Shown here: piece by piece, positions 12,484-24,049 of the stretch | Layout: every line of letters begins with the position of its first letter | Numbering within the stretch: position 1 is the first letter of the stretch | Source of the DNA: Cliona cf. orientalis | Lineage: Eukaryota; Porifera; Demospongiae; Clionaida; Clionaidae | Direction of reading: 5' to 3' | Length of the DNA stretch: 64,000 bases | Assembly: GCA_963930775.1 (NCBI GenBank) | Contig: OZ005689.1 | Location: 5,022,001 to 5,086,000, forward strand | Notes under the pieces: generated by a model | What the model saw: only the letters and a program-made list of their open reading frames with translations | What the model was told of the DNA's origin: nothing | Databases searched by the model: none | Program-made: the position numbers and the translations under genes

Positions 12484-14190
12484 TTACCTCCTATTGACCA
12501 ATCAGATTACAGGATAGTGGCAGTAAAATTCTAATAGTACAACTGTGACTGTAATTATCCTACAAACGCTAATTGTATTCATATGCTACCACAGGGCCTT
12601 TGACGTCTAGCCCTAGCTCCCAATACTGTAATAGCTAAATGAATAGTGAACGTCACTACTTGGTAGCTAGTGATGTCTGTGGCAAAATACTATTATAGTG
12701 ATAGTCACTATATTTTGCCACAGATATCACTACCAAGTATATTATAGTGATATTCACTTTCATTTTTATTACAGAGAAAGCATACCAGTAAATCACCCTC
12801 CAGGGTTGACATGTAGGGGTCACTGGAAAACCCCAGCTATCCTCAACTACAGCGGTTGAACTAATTCATGACATTGTGTAGTGTTATTTATCGAACTCAC
12901 ATATTTTATCTACCTGTAATCTCTTAGAGGCCTATAGGAAATTTTGGTTTTGACCATTATCCATGCACTGTCACACTACAGTGGCCATGCATCCCTCTTA
13001 TCAATTGGGTACTCATGCATGCAGGCCTCGATCACGTACAACGGTAACTGAACACACCATCATGTGACTGTGATAATAGGTTCATTTTACAAATCACTGC
13101 ATGATATAAAGGTTTGTGACTCTGAGCTATTGTGTGCAGTGCCAAGCTGTAGCTATTAATTTAGGCTCCAAAAAGTGGACACCCCTGGTGCTCATGCAGG
13201 CCTCGATCATGCATGGACTATAGTCCATGTCTGCTGCAAGCCAGGTGCATTACAAAGTATGTGGGGTCTGGGATAGGCCTTGACGGATTATAGCTAATGA
13301 TATAGCTATTCTCATTTTTTTCCACCTATAATATCAATGTTACAGTAATGGACTTTGTGATATTTATAAAAACATCTGTTCAGCTGCATATTTGATATAG
13401 CTTTGATGTGTGCGTGCGTGACTAGGCCTCACCCATTTGTGATCCCCTGGTGATCTTTGTAGTTTGCGCTGTGCATACATGTGTACCCTCCTGGGCCACT
13501 ACTAGTTTCTACAGGTTATTGTAGAATAGAATGTAGCAAGTTCTCAGAGAATGCCTCACCAAGGTACATACTCGCAACTGCAACTCTTTAATCCGATAAC
13601 AGACAAAAATTAATGTCAAATGCTATATCAGAATGTAACGTACAAACCTCTATTATATTATTACTGTAACTCACCAGAGGCGTAGGAAGACGATTTGGTA
13701 AACGGGTGCTCTGGTGTGTATGTTTACACTAATAATTGATAATAATTAAACACTTCAGAGTGAAGTATGACATTTTTTGTGTTCCACTCAGAAATTTCAT
13801 GGGTGCACCAGCACCCGGTGCACTCATGCTTCCTACGCCAGTGCACACGAAGGTAATTAAAGGCCTAATACAAAAATAACTTCAATTCTCAAACTAACCT
13901 TTGCCTATTACATGTACTGTATATATTATTCTTATCAAATTTAAAGTGGTATATCATCCATACATTATTCTCAACCCTGGATGACAAAGTATAGATGTTT
14001 ATAATATTAAGAGCACATTTGCAATTGATCAAAAATTCAAATTAACAGCAAAATTTAATAGTACTTTCAGACATAGATTATTGGGTTATCGCAGTGACTA
14101 TAGTTACTTTAAGTCCCGAGTTAACTTGAGTTAGATTCTGCCACATATACTCAACTTTCACCGACAGGAAAGGTCAAGGGCAACATTCTA
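12484..14190. repeat. Dispersed repeat unit, copy 3
   Basis: Begins AGTTACCTCCTATTGACCAA exactly at the break in the CARD fragment and follows copy 1 closely through ATGTAGGGGTCACTGGAAAA and the later TTAACTTGAGTTAGATTCTG block. It is interrupted by unrelated sequence at roughly 13340-13900, which includes a small inverted-repeat element at 13677-13841. Confidence 0.7.
13677..13841. mobile_element. Small inverted-repeat element
   Basis: Ends AGGCGTAGGAAG and CTTCCTACGCC form an inverted pair around about 140 bp with further internal pairing (GGGTGC/GCACCC). The GTAGGAA ends recall the elements at 22773, 33634 and 59797. Confidence 0.55.
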
Positions 14191-14194
14191 TACA

Positions 14195-14735
14195 TGATCA
14201 AGGCCTGCATGCATGAACACCTGTTATCACAAAAATGAGTGGACGTGGGTTCACCAAATTGATAAGAGGGATGGCCACTGTTAAAGTACATGTAGTAAGG
14301 AAAACCATCTATCAAAACTTCCTTTGTGATATCGGCCTCAATAGGGATTAGAGTAAAACGTGACTCAGTGAAAGTTTAGTGTGTGGCAGAATCTAACACA
14401 AGTTAACTCAGGACTCAAAATTAATGTGCTCTAAATTATTAAACGTTGGTAGCTACTTTGTTATCCAGGGCTGAGAATAATGCATGGGTGATAAAAAATA
14501 GCTAATACCGAATAATAAGCAAATAGTTTGAGAATTGAAGAATGAAATTGATATTTGGTCGAAAAAATGAGAATAGCTAATCTGTCAAGGCCTACCCCGT
14601 GCATAAATTAATCTATAGACCTGCATGCATGAGCACCAGGGGTGTTGAAAATTTTTTTATATAGCTAGGTTCACTTTTTGGTGCCAAAAATACAGTTTGC
14701 CAACGCACACAGCTCACAAACCTTTATCAGTGATT
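14195..14735. repeat. Dispersed repeat unit, copy 4 (inverted)
   Basis: Reads as the reverse complement of the distal part of the 9424 and 12484 units (TTAACTC.GGACT, CCTTTGTGAT.TCGGCCT, ATTATC.AGGGCTGAGAATAA). Copies 3 and 4 therefore form a large imperfect inverted pair just upstream of the CARD gene at 14968. Confidence 0.65.
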
Positions 14736-14967
14736 TGTAAATTAATTTTTATTAATTTTGATGACCGTGCAAATAAAATAGAACCAATTGCACAGTGCAC
14801 ATGCATAATATGCCTCCATAATATTATTAGTCCTTAATATAGTCAATATTATAGCAAAGAACCTACATGTACTCATCGAGACTCTAGTATAATACCCTCC
14901 CCCTCCCCCACATATACATGTATAGCATAGCTGCCCATGCAAAATTGCTAACACATGCAGTTCAACC

Positions 14968-17085
14968 ATGGATCGAAATACTCCGGAATATCGCGCCATT
15001 CTGAAGGCTAATGAAAGCCTTACGAGAGCTCTAATGAACAACTTCATTCCAATCTGTGCGAAACTTGTTGCAAACGACCTGATTACTCCTGACCAGCAGA
15101 GAAAACTGAGAAATCCCAACCAGGATGCTATGGAAAGAGCTGCTGAACTGGTACAGCTGCTGACAGACAAAGTGGAGGAGAACCCTGCCAATTACCATAC
15201 ACTTGTTAAGATTCTAGAAAAAGATAGGGCCACGTATAGGGGTGTGCTGGCCGACTTGGCACTCCCTAGTGGTTCTGCACCAGCTACTCAGCCTGGAATG
15301 GCTACTACCACTCCAGGTAGACCTGAATTTAATTATGCTTACTATGAATAATAATTCCCCTGTTGTCATAATGTTTTATGCTTTGCATTATTTACCTATT
15401 GTATGCGGGATATTGCACCCTTAAAGTGTTGTGCAGTCGTTATCGATAATATTACCCATTCCTTTTGCCTTATAATGTCTATTCTGTACCCATCCGGATT
15501 GTGTGTACACAAACACACGAAATCTCATATCAAGACTCCCGGCCCATGTGCCCACAGTGTTCATTAACATGACATTGTGATAATGTGCAATATTTTCTCC
15601 CTCCTTCCACCCACTGTAACTACATGCGGTCATAGAAAGTTTCAATTCAAAACCACGCACATTGAACATGAGCTTGATCGCATTGAATGCAGGCGCAATG
15701 GCGAAAAGCTAGCTACCTCAAGGCCCTATTCCCAGTTTCTTCATGCATATGTTGAAAAGATCAGGATGCCTGCGCATGCATGCATGCAGGGGAAGCTGGC
15801 TGAACCCCCCCTCACCCCCCCCCCCCCCAGATTTTTCACTATAAACTACATGTAGCTATGTAGCTAGCTACAATCAAGGGCTTATCAAGCCGTGGCTCAA
15901 TTAATAAGCCCTTGGTGTAATACTTTCATTTTTGCCAAAAGGGACGAACCACTCTCTGATTAATTTATTTATAACACCACTGCCACAGTGGCAATCCAAT
16001 AATAAGTAGGAGTGGTCACAAAATTAGGCCTGACAACACAACCACCCCCCCCCCCCCCCCCACTATGAAAGTCATGTGGGTAGAGGAAGACGTATACAGC
16101 AGCTAAACTGGTTAGTTATGTGATGTGGATACATAGCTATAACCACAACATACAAGGGGGGACACTGCATAATATACTACTATTATAGCCTACTGCAACT
16201 CCCACCCACGTCGACCAACAAGTGGGTCAAGGCAAATTTATGATTGAGCAGGGAATTGCAATTGAGGGCAGCTTATGCATACAACATAGAAACGGGCAAA
16301 GCCGTGTCCAAATATAAGGTGCTTGTCGTGCTGAGTGTAATTATTTCAAATTGATTATTATAGGATCCGGAGCTGCTCAAGATCAGTTGCTTGATCAGGT
16401 GATTGATGGTGGTCATGGTGGAGCGTCAAAGCACCTTGGCCAGATAGCTGATGCCATGCGCGAGTGGGAAGGAGCAGTTGCTGAAAATCTTGGGCTTGGT
16501 CCAGCTGATATTTCAGAGATCAAGGAAGAAAATCAAGGAAAACTCAAGCTACAAGCGTAAGCAGCTAGTGGTAACCATTCCCTGGCTAGAATATTAAAAT
16601 TATTGCAATTGCCTACAGGCGAGCTGCTCTGAGGAAATGGAAGCAGTACAATGGTCCTCGTGCCACGTAGCTACAGGAATCTGATCACTGCATTTGAGCA
16701 AGCTCGTCACTTTGACTATGCTGAAACAGTTAAAAAATTGGCTGGTAAGCAGCTACTAGTTAATTAATGTTATATACCTATTACTAAGTAGCTATACATA
16801 TAATATATTATAGTCAAGGGTCTGGGCCAAACTTTCAGTATCGACTAGGGGTCAAGCATGATTAGGCATCAGTACATATAAGAGTGGTGCATGTACCTGC
16901 AGCATTGAGGCTATACTGTGACATAATTCCGAGTGAAGCGAGGTTTCTACTTGGGCTCGATCGCGTTTTGTACGGCTTGTTTATGAGCTTATAAAAGGTC
17001 GTTCTTGCTTGCTACAGTGAGCCCAGCTCCATCGCCGACTCCAAGGATGTTAAATAAAGTGAGTTACTTTCACAAAGAAAGATAG
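14968..17085 (+). pseudogene. CARD-Death domain gene, probably broken
   Basis: Exon 1 (14968-15316) encodes an intact CARD-like death-fold domain, residues about 10-95 (NFIPICAKLVANDLITPDQQ, then RAAELVQLL), and ends in a phase-1 donor CCAG/GTAG. Exons 2 (16364-16556) and 3 (16619-16744) encode a Death domain (HLGQIADAMREWEGAVAENL, then RAALRKWKQYNG and ITAFEQARHFDYAETVKKLA). A possible last exon (17018-17085) adds a short Ser/Pro tail and stop. In exon 3 an extra four bases near 16668 (GTAGCTACAGG where GTACAGG is expected) shift the frame in the middle of the Death domain. The gene is therefore a pseudogene, an allele, or an assembly error. Such proteins act as homotypic adaptors in apoptosis or immune signalling. 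Confidence 0.7.
15875..15915. repeat. Short foldback
   Basis: CAAGGGCTTAT and its inverse ATAAGCCCTTG enclose about 19 bases. The ends match those of the MITE at 10728, so this is probably a minimal relative. It lies in intron 1 of the CARD-Death gene, near C-rich runs at about 15817 and 16043. Confidence 0.5.
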
Positions 17086-18780
17086 CAGCCATACACTTTG
17101 ATCTCTACTCCAGGTGCATTCAAAATTTCTAATCACTGCTCTAGCTTGAATCTGATTGGTCATATTCACATTCCAACATGGGTCACAAAAACTGTGCCAG
17201 AGTGGCCTGACCCTCCTTCCGCATGCTGGTGATACAATACATCCAGCGCTGCAGAGGGAGTGGTCTGGTTCACGAGACTAATTTAAAAGTCTATGGTCGT
17301 CCCGGAGTACACGATCCACCAAGAAAATTTGTACGTCGACCTTAAATCGTCGCCCTTCTTGGTGGACATCGATGTTAGACTCTTTTTGGTGATAACAAAT
17401 GTCAAACATGGTTTTCTATCTTTTGGAACTTTCACAGCTGCCACATCGCTGTAGTATCGCCGAACTCCATTCTGCCATTGAACTCATTTTCACGACGTCT
17501 AAAATGTTCGCTCGTTCTTGGCTTGAGCCTGCTCGGTCATTTGCTTTCACCAGTTGCATGTAGCAAAAGTTGATGGGTATGCACTCGCTAACTATTAGTC
17601 TTAAGTCTATTATCAGTGTCAGTCAATCGAAACTTTTGTAGAATCTATGCCTGCAATAGTTTCTGTATACTGACTTGACCTTGCATGGTCAATTGCAAGG
17701 GAGAGTCCCTATAATGTCACATGGCCTTTTAATTGCGCATGCGCACCAGCCGAGCTAATTTCCGCTTGTTTGAGCTGAGCGAGGATCTTTATGCATGAAG
17801 TGTATCGCTAGTATAGTTATAGTCTGGGTGACAAGGCTTTTGTTTGCCCAGACAATTCAAAAACATATTAGCTATGTAGCTAACCACAATAGGGCTGAAG
17901 CTCTGGACTGGCAATTATTATTCTGTTCTGGGAATGAACTAGTCTAAAGGGAGGCCAAGCTAGCTATAACGATAATCTTGAAAGTTCTCAAGCAACTTCG
18001 CTAATGTTAGCTTAATCTATATTGACTGTAGATTAAATTTAGCCTCATCGCTTAGCCTTATTAGTAATATGCAAAGAAACCGAAATAGCTCAAGAACGTG
18101 TATCATTATATGCATTGTTTGTGCAGCAATGCATGTGATCCTGGACTAGGTTAACCTCTTGTTATCAACCACAAAAACGGACCTTCTCTGATACCACCCT
18201 CGAAAATACTCCCTTTGTATGCCTGTCATATAATATTATCCGTTCCGTTTTACCCTAGTAAAATTAAAAGTTTTCTGGTCTGGTTATATACTATTATAGT
18301 ATATAATATTATAATGTGCATAATAATTATTATATGCACAGAATTAATAATTATATACAATCACAATTTACATTAACTATCCTTCCTGGCCCATGTGTCC
18401 ACAATAAATATCATAATAATACGTGGCAATATAATTTATTAGAACATATATATTTGGAATCCTTATTCTCTCTTCCTCTTTCCAACAATAGGGCAAGGAA
18501 TATGAGCTCACTGGATAAAGATACTGACAACGGAGAAACTATAGCTAGAAAAGTCTTAACTACGGATGTAGATTTTTTGTCTGTCAATACTATAACAATA
18601 GAGTGCTTTTTCCTTCATGCAGTATTGCATGCACTAGTTTTGCCAGATTTATTAAGAGTTTCATGTTACAAGTGTGGCTGTACGTTGTAACTGTGAATTT
18701 TCTGGGCTGACATAACTATAGCGCTATTAATAATAGTTATTATAATACTATCTGTTTTGCAGCTACTGGGGACATGGTCA
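17086..18780. other. Intergenic stretch without a recognised gene
   Basis: I see no supported gene. The open frame at 18316-18690 has no recognisable domain and an AT-rich, low-complexity start. Confidence 0.4.
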
Positions 18781-18784
18781 AGTG

Positions 18785-18813
18785 TTCATAATAATAACAA
18801 TAATAATAATACT

Positions 18814-18845
<32 letters not shown>

Positions 18846-18846
18846 T
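18785..18846. repeat. TAA-type microsatellite
   Basis: A run of AATAATAATAA triplets with a few interruptions. No coding content. Confidence 0.85.
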
Positions 18847-19064
18847 ACATCCTAAGTGGGAAGAAAAATAAAATCAATCTAATGTAATGACGTAATGTAA
18901 TGTAAGTAAACTCAGCCCCAGAACATGCTACAACCATAATTCAAAGACCAGCAGATAGAGCATAAAAAAAACAAAAATATACACCTTCCAGAATTATTTT
19001 CAATTTCACTTTCATTATCGAGTTATAAGCAAAAATGTCCTTGTCAAAACACAAAAGCCACAAC

Positions 19065-19160
19065 TATACTATACTGTCCAGAAGTTAAGCTCTGAGTCTG
19101 CCAGGCAGTATGAAACGCGCGCCCCGGTTCGAATCCCGCCAGGGCCGATTTTTTCCAACT
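19065..19160 (+). repeat. Pol III-type SINE-like fragment
   Basis: Contains GAAGTTAAGC, which resembles a conserved internal word of 5S rRNA. About 40 bases later comes a box-B-like GGTTCGAATCC followed by CGATTTTTT, a run of T that would end pol III transcription. The T-stem does not pair well, so it is not a tRNA. It could be a tRNA- or 5S-derived SINE piece. Confidence 0.4.
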
Positions 19161-19902
19161 CTTTTTAACAGCCAATGATGCCGGGAAAGGTTATCTTACA
19201 TGTACATTGGATAATAAAAGATTAAATGTTAGTATATGTATACTGATGCATCATCATCAATACTGTACAGTTTAGGCCAATGACAATATTTACCATAATA
19301 TAGCTAAATACTAGAGTGAAGCAAAGTTAGGTAAAGATCGTCATCGGCTGCTTCATGAGCACCACATGATTTGGTAGCAAGTGCTGTATCTTGCGGTATT
19401 ATCAATCTTTGTGGTGCAAACTGACTGACTGATTGGTGGTGGCTGGTTCTTAAAGTGTTTCAAGTTGTGATCTACTATCATTCAGTTGTTGAATAGTACA
19501 GTGCCTCGTGGTAAAAAAAGTGCAAATTATGCTTTTAATAAACAGTGTACATCTTGTGGATTTATGTTTGGTAAAAAAGATGGTCGGCCAAGTAATACTA
19601 AGGCCTCTGATGGATATATTCTGTGGGCACCAATGGTGGTAGCTACCAAAGCATCTGATGGCTATTAATATTATACATTATAATAATTATAACATCTAAA
19701 CTTGTTAAATTCAGTTTGTTCCTCCGAATGCAGATGTTTTTCTAGCTAAATGAACACACTTTTTTCCACTTAGGATGCGGTCAGCCTTCTTGTAATAATA
19801 ATATAATAATAATAATAACAAGTATGTTTAATGTCACAATCATGGGATAATGTGGTGATCATCTATTAATAGTACATGCTCACAAAATATAGACAAAATT
19901 AA

Positions 19903-20335
19903 TACCGTATTGTCTCTAATTTAACGGACATCTCTAATTATCCGGACACCATTTCGAATTATTTTTTTACCTCTAATTACACCGGACAGTCAATGAAGTT
20001 TGAGTTTTTGTTGTTCTAATTATCCGGACATCGTTGGACAGCTCGCGCTAGCGTGGTACTGATCGAGCAAAATTTGCAGTGGACAGCTGTTTCTTTGGTG
20101 GTACTGAAGGAGGCGAGTTGTTCTCTTTCCAACCATGAATAGGGAGCTCCAGGTACCGTCTCATTTTCTCAATCTCTGCAACTGCTCGATCGCACGTCCA
20201 TTTGACCGAATGCGCATGCGTGAAAGCGTGTTCTAATTCATCGAACGCCGGCTATTTTCGTGTGCTCTAATTATAGCGGACATTGGCCAAAATAATTATT
20301 TTTCTGGTGTCCGTTAAATTAGAGGTAATACGGTA
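19903..20335. mobile_element. MITE, TACCGTATT...AATACGGTA family, copy 1
   Basis: Ends TACCGTATTGTCTCTAATTT and its inverse (AAATTAGAGGTAATACGGTA) frame a 433 bp non-coding body with repeated TAATTATCCGGACA words. A second copy in the opposite orientation is at 46504-46927, which confirms both boundaries. TA target. Confidence 0.85.
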
Positions 20336-20339
20336 GTAT

Positions 20340-20810
20340 CCTGCCTGGGCATTAGTGCCGTGCGCATGCGCAGATGGAAGCGGTTGCCGAGGCCACACCC
20401 CGCATAGCAACTAAGTGTACGTGTGCAATGGCGACGTTCTCGCTCTGCTCGACGTTGCTACCGTACTACTGACAGGTACGATAAAGAAAAGACCTCGCCT
20501 CTCGCTTCGCTCGAGGCTCGGTGGCTAGTGCCAGCGCCTGCTTAGCAGGCCTCTCGAAACGCGCGGCGCTTTCGCGCCGATCGTTCGACAATGCATCTCT
20601 AGCTGTAGCTATGGCCCGAGGCACTCTACTTTGTGCACACGACCCTACAGCTCTGACCAATCCTAAGCCTTGTAGTGCGGACTTCTCTCTGCCCGCGCCG
20701 TGCGTTCATAGCAACCGGGTGCATCAAAGACGCGTATCCATGCCCTCATGTAATGACACGGACTATATAAGAAAATTGTCGCTCTGAAAAATATTTTTCG
20801 TTGTATATAT
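20340..20810. repeat. Dispersed GC-rich repeat, inverted copy at 32.85-33.26 kb
   Basis: Includes GCGCATGCGCAGATG, CGCCTCTCGCTTCGCTCGAG, CACGGACTATATAAGAAAAT and AAATATTTTTCGTTGTATAT. All of these recur in reverse order and orientation at about 32848-33260. No coding potential is visible. It abuts the 3' end of the RING-NYN gene. Confidence 0.65.
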
Positions 20811-20910
20811 ATAATAATTATAATAATTAATATTAGAGCAAACTAGCTATAACAAGATCAATTTAAATTTGTGTGCATGTGTACAATATCATACAAAATA
20901 ATGATGATGA

Positions 20911-22482
20911 CTATTTTACTGATCGTTTACTAGTCCGCCTGGGCTCAGGACAACTCTCAGTAAAGTGCCCTATTTGTAAGCAATTCATGCACCAAGCATC
21001 GTCTATGCCGTGGGCAAATTCACAGTCGTCCTTGTTGCAGGGTATCCTCTTTTCAAATCGAGTACACATGGCTGTTTTGCGAAATGGATTTCCCTGTCCA
21101 TCTTTATTGTTTCTAAAGTAAATCTTATCATCTTCACTATGAAAGTTATGACATTTTATACCATTTATACAGTTTTTCTTAAAAGGGCAACTTTTTGTGT
21201 ATCGCTGCTTTGATCGTCGATATTTCCTTTTAACTTGTTTGAAATCGGATTTGTTGCTAGCATTACTAGAGTCACTATCTGAGGCACGAAAATCATCGTT
21301 AATGGAGCTATCATTGCTACAAATGCTGCACTGTTCCATTGCTTCATCCCACATCTTCAATTCTTCATCTGGTTTCTTGAGATGCTTCTTGCTGATAAAC
21401 TCACGAAAGGTCTGAATTTGGATAACATGAGGAATGTTACCCATGTGTAGCTGAGAATCAGCTATGGACATAAAGTGATCCAGGTCAAAATCTGCTCCTG
21501 CGAGTACATCCCTTTTGAAGATGACCACGAGATCATTTGTTTTTTCTTTTCCTTCAATGAACCAGTAGTACTGCAGAGGCCATTTAGTGATCACCTCAAG
21601 ATTCTCAATCCACTCCTTACTAACGTTTCCATGAGAAAATGCTCCTGGTTTCATGGTGAATACAATGCCATATGGTTTTGCCAATTGTCTGTGTCTCCAT
21701 TGTTGCAAATTTTTCTTCCCTTTTCCTAGAACAACATCTAGTTCATTCTGGGAGAAACTAATCGTATCCAAGTAGCTATCGAGCGGCATGATCTTAACTC
21801 GATCTGATTGGCTCTCCTCTTCTGCAAACTCCAACAAACTATTTGAAATGGACTGAGACCACATGTAAATTTCAATCGTCCAGCCTTCCTGACGCACTAT
21901 TTTCTTGAGGGCTGGAAGAACGTTAGCATCACCTGTTACGAATACCATTGTAGTCCGCTGAGGAAGAGGAGTAACGATAGCAGTTGCAGTGGCGTCAGCG
22001 ACAAGTTTGGCATCGATTTGCTTTTCATTCTTTCCTCTCAATCTCCGACCGCGCTCGGAACGATCGACGTACCATCCGGCCTTAGTTTCTATGTTTCGCC
22101 AAACGTCCGCTATCGGTGGTGGCTCTGCAGCATAGAGGATCCCGCTTTCTACGTAGCGATCGCCAGCTATGACACTGGCCAGTTTGCCCATATCTATTCG
22201 CACGCGATGATCTTCTCGGGTCGTGAATCCCTTCAGTTTACTCTTCAGTTTCTTGGCCTCGATCCATATGTTGGAATCGTCGACAAATACCCAAATTCCA
22301 GGAGGCGAAGTAGCTTCGGTCGTGCCTTGGGGTGTGCACTTGCCACAATTCAGAGCCTCGTTGCGCAATGTACGCGCTCGCTTGACCAGACAGTCGCGGC
22401 ATATCGAATGTATGGCGCATCGAAGAGAAACCGATGTCCAAACAAGGTCTTTACAATCGTAGCAGGCCTCTGGGTTGTCCAT
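20911..22482 (-). CDS. RING-NYN-CCCH-CCHC protein, putative endoribonuclease
   Basis: A 523-residue intact single-exon protein. Domains in order: RING-type finger at 7-49 (C-x2-C, C-x2-H-x2-C-x2-C, C-x2-C); NYN/PIN-like nuclease at about 62-235 with VFVDDSNIW (D68), KQIDAKLVAD (D157, D163) and VTGDANVLPA (D185), the acidic set expected of an active NYN domain; an unassigned region at 270-390; then two CCCH fingers (C-x5-C-x5-C-x3-H and C-x8-C-x4-C-x3-H) and a zinc knuckle (C-x2-C-x4-H-x4-C) at the C-terminus. The true start is ATG 22482; the in-frame TTG two codons upstream is not a eukaryotic start. By analogy with NYN RNases of the Regnase and KHNYN type it may bind and cut RNA, with RING-mediated ubiquitylation. 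That role is inferred. Confidence 0.85.
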   Translation of the reverse strand: MDNPEACYDCKDLVWTSVSLRCAIHSICRDCLVKRARTLRNEALNCGKCTPQGTTEATSPPGIWVFVDDSNIWIEAKKLKSKLKGFTTREDHRVRIDMGKLASVIAGDRYVESGILYAAEPPPIADVWRNIETKAGWYVDRSERGRRLRGKNEKQIDAKLVADATATAIVTPLPQRTTMVFVTGDANVLPALKKIVRQEGWTIEIYMWSQSISNSLLEFAEEESQSDRVKIMPLDSYLDTISFSQNELDVVLGKGKKNLQQWRHRQLAKPYGIVFTMKPGAFSHGNVSKEWIENLEVITKWPLQYYWFIEGKEKTNDLVVIFKRDVLAGADFDLDHFMSIADSQLHMGNIPHVIQIQTFREFISKKHLKKPDEELKMWDEAMEQCSICSNDSSINDDFRASDSDSSNASNKSDFKQVKRKYRRSKQRYTKSCPFKKNCINGIKCHNFHSEDDKIYFRNNKDGQGNPFRKTAMCTRFEKRIPCNKDDCEFAHGIDDAWCMNCLQIGHFTESCPEPRRTSKRSVK

Positions 22483-22640
22483 TTTCAAGAATGGGCTTTT
22501 CCATTAATAAAGGATACACCCCCACGGAAGACCAATAATTACTTCCTGACGGTATAAGCTATAAAATTTTAATTACTTTCTTGATGGATATTTAGCCACT
22601 TTATATTAATTCTTGATGGTCAGCTAATGCAATTTTAATG
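22483..22640 (-). promoter_or_regulatory. Upstream region of RING-NYN gene built from a repeat
   Basis: On the gene's sense strand, CTTCCGTGGGGGTGTATC and TTAATGGAAAAGCCCA lie within about 50 bases of the ATG. The same 39-base segment with only a few mismatches occurs at 27448-27486, in sense orientation upstream of the CARD gene at 27705. CCATCAAGAATTAAT blocks further upstream also recur there, inverted. The two promoters therefore share a small repeat element. Confidence 0.5.
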
Positions 22641-22772
22641 ATTCCAAACGGTGTTGTTAATAGTTGGAGGTGTAATTAATTGACAGGGTATCACTAGAAA
22701 ATATTTTTCTTTACATGATCTACATGTGACATTGTGCAGTTAATTGTCTAATTAATGCTATCATGTGATGCA

Positions 22773-23064
22773 CAGTGGAGTAGGAAGCAATTGTACATGG
22801 GGGGGGGGGGGGGGCCAAGGTACTGTGTCATGTGCGATGCAGGGACGTAAATTAGTCATAGCAGCTAGTTTCTAAAAGCCTACCTTTTTTAACACATGTT
22901 ACTGACATTAATCAGTATGCTAAAAATTAGACATTCGAGACCTTATCCTACTAATAAGCTAAGACTTTCTGGTCTTCTATCCTTGCTAAGTATAATTAGC
23001 TATCCACCCTTTTATTGGAGGGGCCAGGGCCCCCCCCCCCCCCCCCCCCGTTCCTACTCCACTG
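22773..23064. mobile_element. MITE with CAGTGGAGTAGGAA ends and G/C tracts
   Basis: Inverted ends CAGTGGAGTAGGAA and TTCCTACTCCACTG, with a long G run just inside the left end and a long C run just inside the right end. No coding potential. The homopolymer runs may be length-variable or assembly-sensitive. Confidence 0.75.
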
Positions 23065-23557
23065 ATGCATATATGGCAACTTAACACACATTCAGAAGGG
23101 GGATTGGGGGTGGGGGGTGAGGGAGAGAACTATAGAGAGACTCCTAGAAGTTATAGGAAACCAGTTAGCTCACTTTAATTAACATGACAGTGGATTCAAC
23201 AATCCCATGGCCACACCCCTAGCTCATTACTACTATGTTTATTTCCCTCTTGTAAGTCTATTATTCCTTGTCATGTTTCCAGGTCATGCAAGGGCCACTT
23301 AACAACTTATCCTAGGGTAGCCTCGTCCCCAGGCTCCCTGATGCATGCAACATTGAATAGCTGGGAATATAGGGCCTGGGAATGAGGTATATATACCCTA
23401 GGGGAAATATACTACAATATCTATGTCTTACGGGGCTATCAAAGAATTATTATGGGCACGTATTGAGGGGAATAAGTAAAGGACTAAAGTGGGCAGCTCA
23501 AAGTGTATGTGATTGGGTATGTATAGGAGGGATCGATGAGATGAAGTGATTAGAATA

Positions 23558-23717
23558 ATTAATCACATCCTTCTGAGTGCAATTTGGAAATAATCACACG
23601 AGTAACTGCCAGTTGGAAAGCTTGAAATTGCATGAGGTGAAGCCAAGTGCAATTTAAAACTGGCAGTTACGAGTGTGATTATTTCCAAATTGCACTCAGA
23701 AGGATGTGATCAATTAC
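23558..23717. repeat. Long foldback (hairpin) element
   Basis: Two arms of about 60 bases (AATCACATCCTTCTGAGTGC through AACTGCCAGTT, and the near-perfect inverse) flank a spacer of some 40 bases. A transcript would fold into a long hairpin. Confidence 0.8.
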
Positions 23718-24049
23718 TAATCATATGAAGCGCTTATGTAAGGACGCCTATCTACTTGACTAACAGACCACTAGCAGTAGTATAGGTCCACTAAGTAAAC
23801 AGAAGCCTGGCTACCCCCACAAGGTGAAGGGGTGCTTTGTAGAGCTTGTGTAGCATCAGCAGGTTTCGTGACTTTCTTCTTGACCTTGCAGCAAAACGAA
23901 GGGTGATTTTACCCAATCAGCACGTGATTAGGTGCAAGCTGTAATTAAATTAACACCGTAGCCAATCAGTGAGCGATTACACTTGCACTGTTAGATACAA
24001 GAATTATTGCCTACTTCTCTATGGGAGTTTACTGTAGTGACTTAGTACA

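Noticed and set aside
18316-18690. 124-residue open frame
   Set aside because: No domain, a low-complexity start, and its phase does not fit as an exon of the upstream CARD-Death gene.
22483-22488. Upstream start for the RING-NYN protein
   Set aside because: The extra two codons begin with TTG. The first ATG is at 22482.
23558-23717. CRISPR-like or miRNA array
   Set aside because: It is a single inverted repeat, not spaced direct repeats. No direct-repeat array with unique spacers exists in the window.
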